The notes under the pieces: generated by a model | Databases searched by the model: none | Told to the model about the DNA's origin: nothing | Seen by the model: only the letters and a program-made list of their open reading frames with translations | From: Pararhizobium polonicum | Lineage (GTDB): Bacteria; Pseudomonadota; Alphaproteobacteria; Rhizobiales; Rhizobiaceae | Assembly (NCBI RefSeq): GCF_001687365.1 | Contig: NZ_LGLV01000019.1 | Coordinates: forward strand, 1-64,000 | Length of the DNA stretch: 64,000 nt | Direction of reading: 5' to 3' | Shown: one piece after another, positions 62,891 through 64,000 of the stretch | How the letters are laid out: every line of letters begins with the position of its first letter | Numbering within the stretch: position 1 is the stretch's first letter | Translations under genes and position numbers: made by a program

Positions 62891-63152
62891 GCCGCCCTCC
62901 ATCAACCCAATCGCTCTGTCGCCGGCCGGCGGGCAAGAGGCGCCACCACAGGCCAGCCTACGCAACACCGAGATTAAACCTCCCGTTCAGGCAGCAGGAT
63001 GACGCTTTCCTGTTTGTTCGGATCGGTACAAGCGATCACCGCCGAACAGCGCTGGTCCAGCAGACATTTCGACATCTCCCCGGCAACAACATCGCCGGCG
63101 GCATACCTCATTCGAAAAATATGAAGTACGACTATCGAAGACAGGGAGCCGA
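62891..63152. other. Interval before the ABC ATPase gene
   Basis: 262 bases. A minus-strand frame reading …E-M-S-K-C-L-L-D-Q-R-C (ending at 62974) is open here but has no ribosome-binding site, so I do not annotate it. No promoter or operator was recognised with confidence. Confidence 0.4.
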
Positions 63153-64000
63153 ATGACCTCACAGCAAATTTCCAGCCAATGGCATTCAGGGCGGAGCGCA
63201 CCGGACACAATGACAACAACACCAGCATCCGTCGTTTCGGCCCGCGATCTCGGCCTGACCTTCGAGACCAATGACGGTCCCGTCAACGCCCTGACCGGTG
63301 TCAATCTTGACGTCAACAAGGGCGATTTCGTTTCCTTCATCGGTCCGTCGGGCTGCGGCAAGACCACCTTCCTGCGGGTCATTGCAGACCTGGAAAAACC
63401 CACCTCCGGCGCAATCACCGTCAACGGTACCACGCCGGAGGACGCCCGCAAGAACCGCTCCTACGGTTATGTCTTCCAGGCCGCAGCGCTTTATCCCTGG
63501 CGCACGATCGAGAAGAACATCGCCCTGCCGCTGGAGATCATGGGCTACAGCACTGCCGACCAGAAGGCCCGCATCGACCGCACGCTGGATCTGGTCAACC
63601 TCTCCGGCTTCGGCAAGAAATTCCCCTGGCAACTCTCCGGCGGTATGCAGCAGCGTGCCTCCATCGCCCGCGCACTCGCCTTCGACGCCGATCTTCTGCT
63701 GATGGACGAGCCCTTCGGCGCACTGGACGAAATCGTCCGCGACCACCTGAACGAACAGCTCCTGAAACTCTGGGACCGGACGAACAAGACCATCTGCTTC
63801 GTCACCCACTCCATCCCGGAAGCCGTCTACCTCTCCACCAAGATCGTCGTCATGAGCCCCCGCCCCGGCCGCGTGACCGACATCATCGAATCGACATTGC
63901 CCAGGGAGCGCCCGCTCGATATTCGCGAAACACCGGAATTTCTGGAAATCGCCAGCCGGGTGCGCGAAGGGCTGAGAGCGGGGCATAGCTATGATGAGTA
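63153..64000 (+). CDS. ABC transporter ATPase, NitT/TauT type (runs to the right edge)
   Basis: The 282 codons visible read to the window end with no stop (last bases TA could begin TAA/TAG). Walker A is G-P-S-G-C-G-K-T-T, signature L-S-G-G-M-Q-Q-R, Walker B L-L-M-D-E-P-F-G-A-L-D, switch T-H-S-I. This SsuB/TauB-like class pairs with permeases and periplasmic proteins for small nitrogen or sulfur compounds. Next to hydA, a pyrimidine or hydantoin importer is likely. GGGAG lies five bases before ATG 63153; ATG 63210 is a shorter alternative. Confidence 0.85.
   Translation, partial: MTSQQISSQWHSGRSAPDTMTTTPASVVSARDLGLTFETNDGPVNALTGVNLDVNKGDFVSFIGPSGCGKTTFLRVIADLEKPTSGAITVNGTTPEDARKNRSYGYVFQAAALYPWRTIEKNIALPLEIMGYSTADQKARIDRTLDLVNLSGFGKKFPWQLSGGMQQRASIARALAFDADLLLMDEPFGALDEIVRDHLNEQLLKLWDRTNKTICFVTHSIPEAVYLSTKIVVMSPRPGRVTDIIESTLPRERPLDIRETPEFLEIASRVREGLRAGHSYDE

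Noticed and set aside
62974-63228. 84-codon minus-strand frame between the exported protein and the ABC ATPase
   Set aside because: It has no ribosome-binding site, overlaps the start of the ATPase gene, and no known family could be recognised. The C-terminal part could be real but support is too thin.

Overview
The window is a stretch of GC-rich alphaproteobacterial chromosome, almost certainly Rhizobiaceae (Rhizobium/Agrobacterium/Sinorhizobium group). The chvE-gguAB-gguC block with divergent gbpR is the arrangement known from Agrobacterium. The hmuPSTUV-tonB, rsiC-rpoE2-nepR-phyR and smo/mtlK blocks follow the order I recall for Sinorhizobium meliloti. No rRNA, IS element, prophage or CRISPR array was seen. 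Gene starts are my choices from ribosome-binding sites and overlaps, not experimental data.

Layout. 1-6720: sugar ABC transporter chvE-gguA-gguB, gguC and a cut-off aldehyde dehydrogenase, with the LysR regulator gbpR divergent. 6776-8935: a small J-domain-like protein, a membrane protein and myo-inositol dehydrogenase idhA with a candidate IolR operator. 8923-10356: a ~1.3-kb segment carrying one hydrolase gene, bounded by near-identical direct repeats that cover the idhA terminator and the end of a ROK regulator gene. 10326-15118: the ROK regulator, divergent from xylose-type transporter xylFHG. Next come tRNA-Arg(CCG) and an isoprenylcysteine methyltransferase-like gene broken by an 8-bp tandem duplication. 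16215-22561: a peptide ABC transporter plus M19 dipeptidase operon. 22866-26258: a DUF900 lipoprotein, a DUF4105 (Lnb-type) membrane protein and a LacI regulator. 26255-28092: thuB/thuA-like disaccharide oxidation genes behind two operator-like palindromes. 28213-30441: TetR/SMR efflux pair, truncated haemoglobin, DUF423 and VOC proteins.

30441-37373 is a haem/iron locus: hmuQ, tonB and hmuPSTUV. 37400-43280 is the general stress response locus: two stress-type membrane proteins, HWE kinase rsiC, sigma factor ecfG/rpoE2, anti-sigma nepR, response regulator phyR and a second HWE kinase. Five EcfG-type promoters (GGAAC-N16/17-CGTT-like) fall in this block. One of them drives no protein gene: it faces a ~135-nt region with two C-rich-loop hairpins and a strong terminator, which I call a candidate stress-induced small RNA (43116-43250, minus strand). 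It is the most interesting item in the window.

43333-53320 is the sorbitol/mannitol operon (smoEFGK-smoS-mtlK-HAD phosphatase-FGGY kinase) with a SorC-type regulator upstream. 53524-64000 is a reductive pyrimidine degradation region: preT-preA (dihydropyrimidine dehydrogenase), an amidohydrolase of the beta-ureidopropionase family, dihydropyrimidinase, a RutR-type repressor with candidate operators, and the start of an ABC transporter. It is interrupted by a decayed SEC-C gene, a CyaC-like redox adenylate cyclase and a small AT-richer orphan gene.
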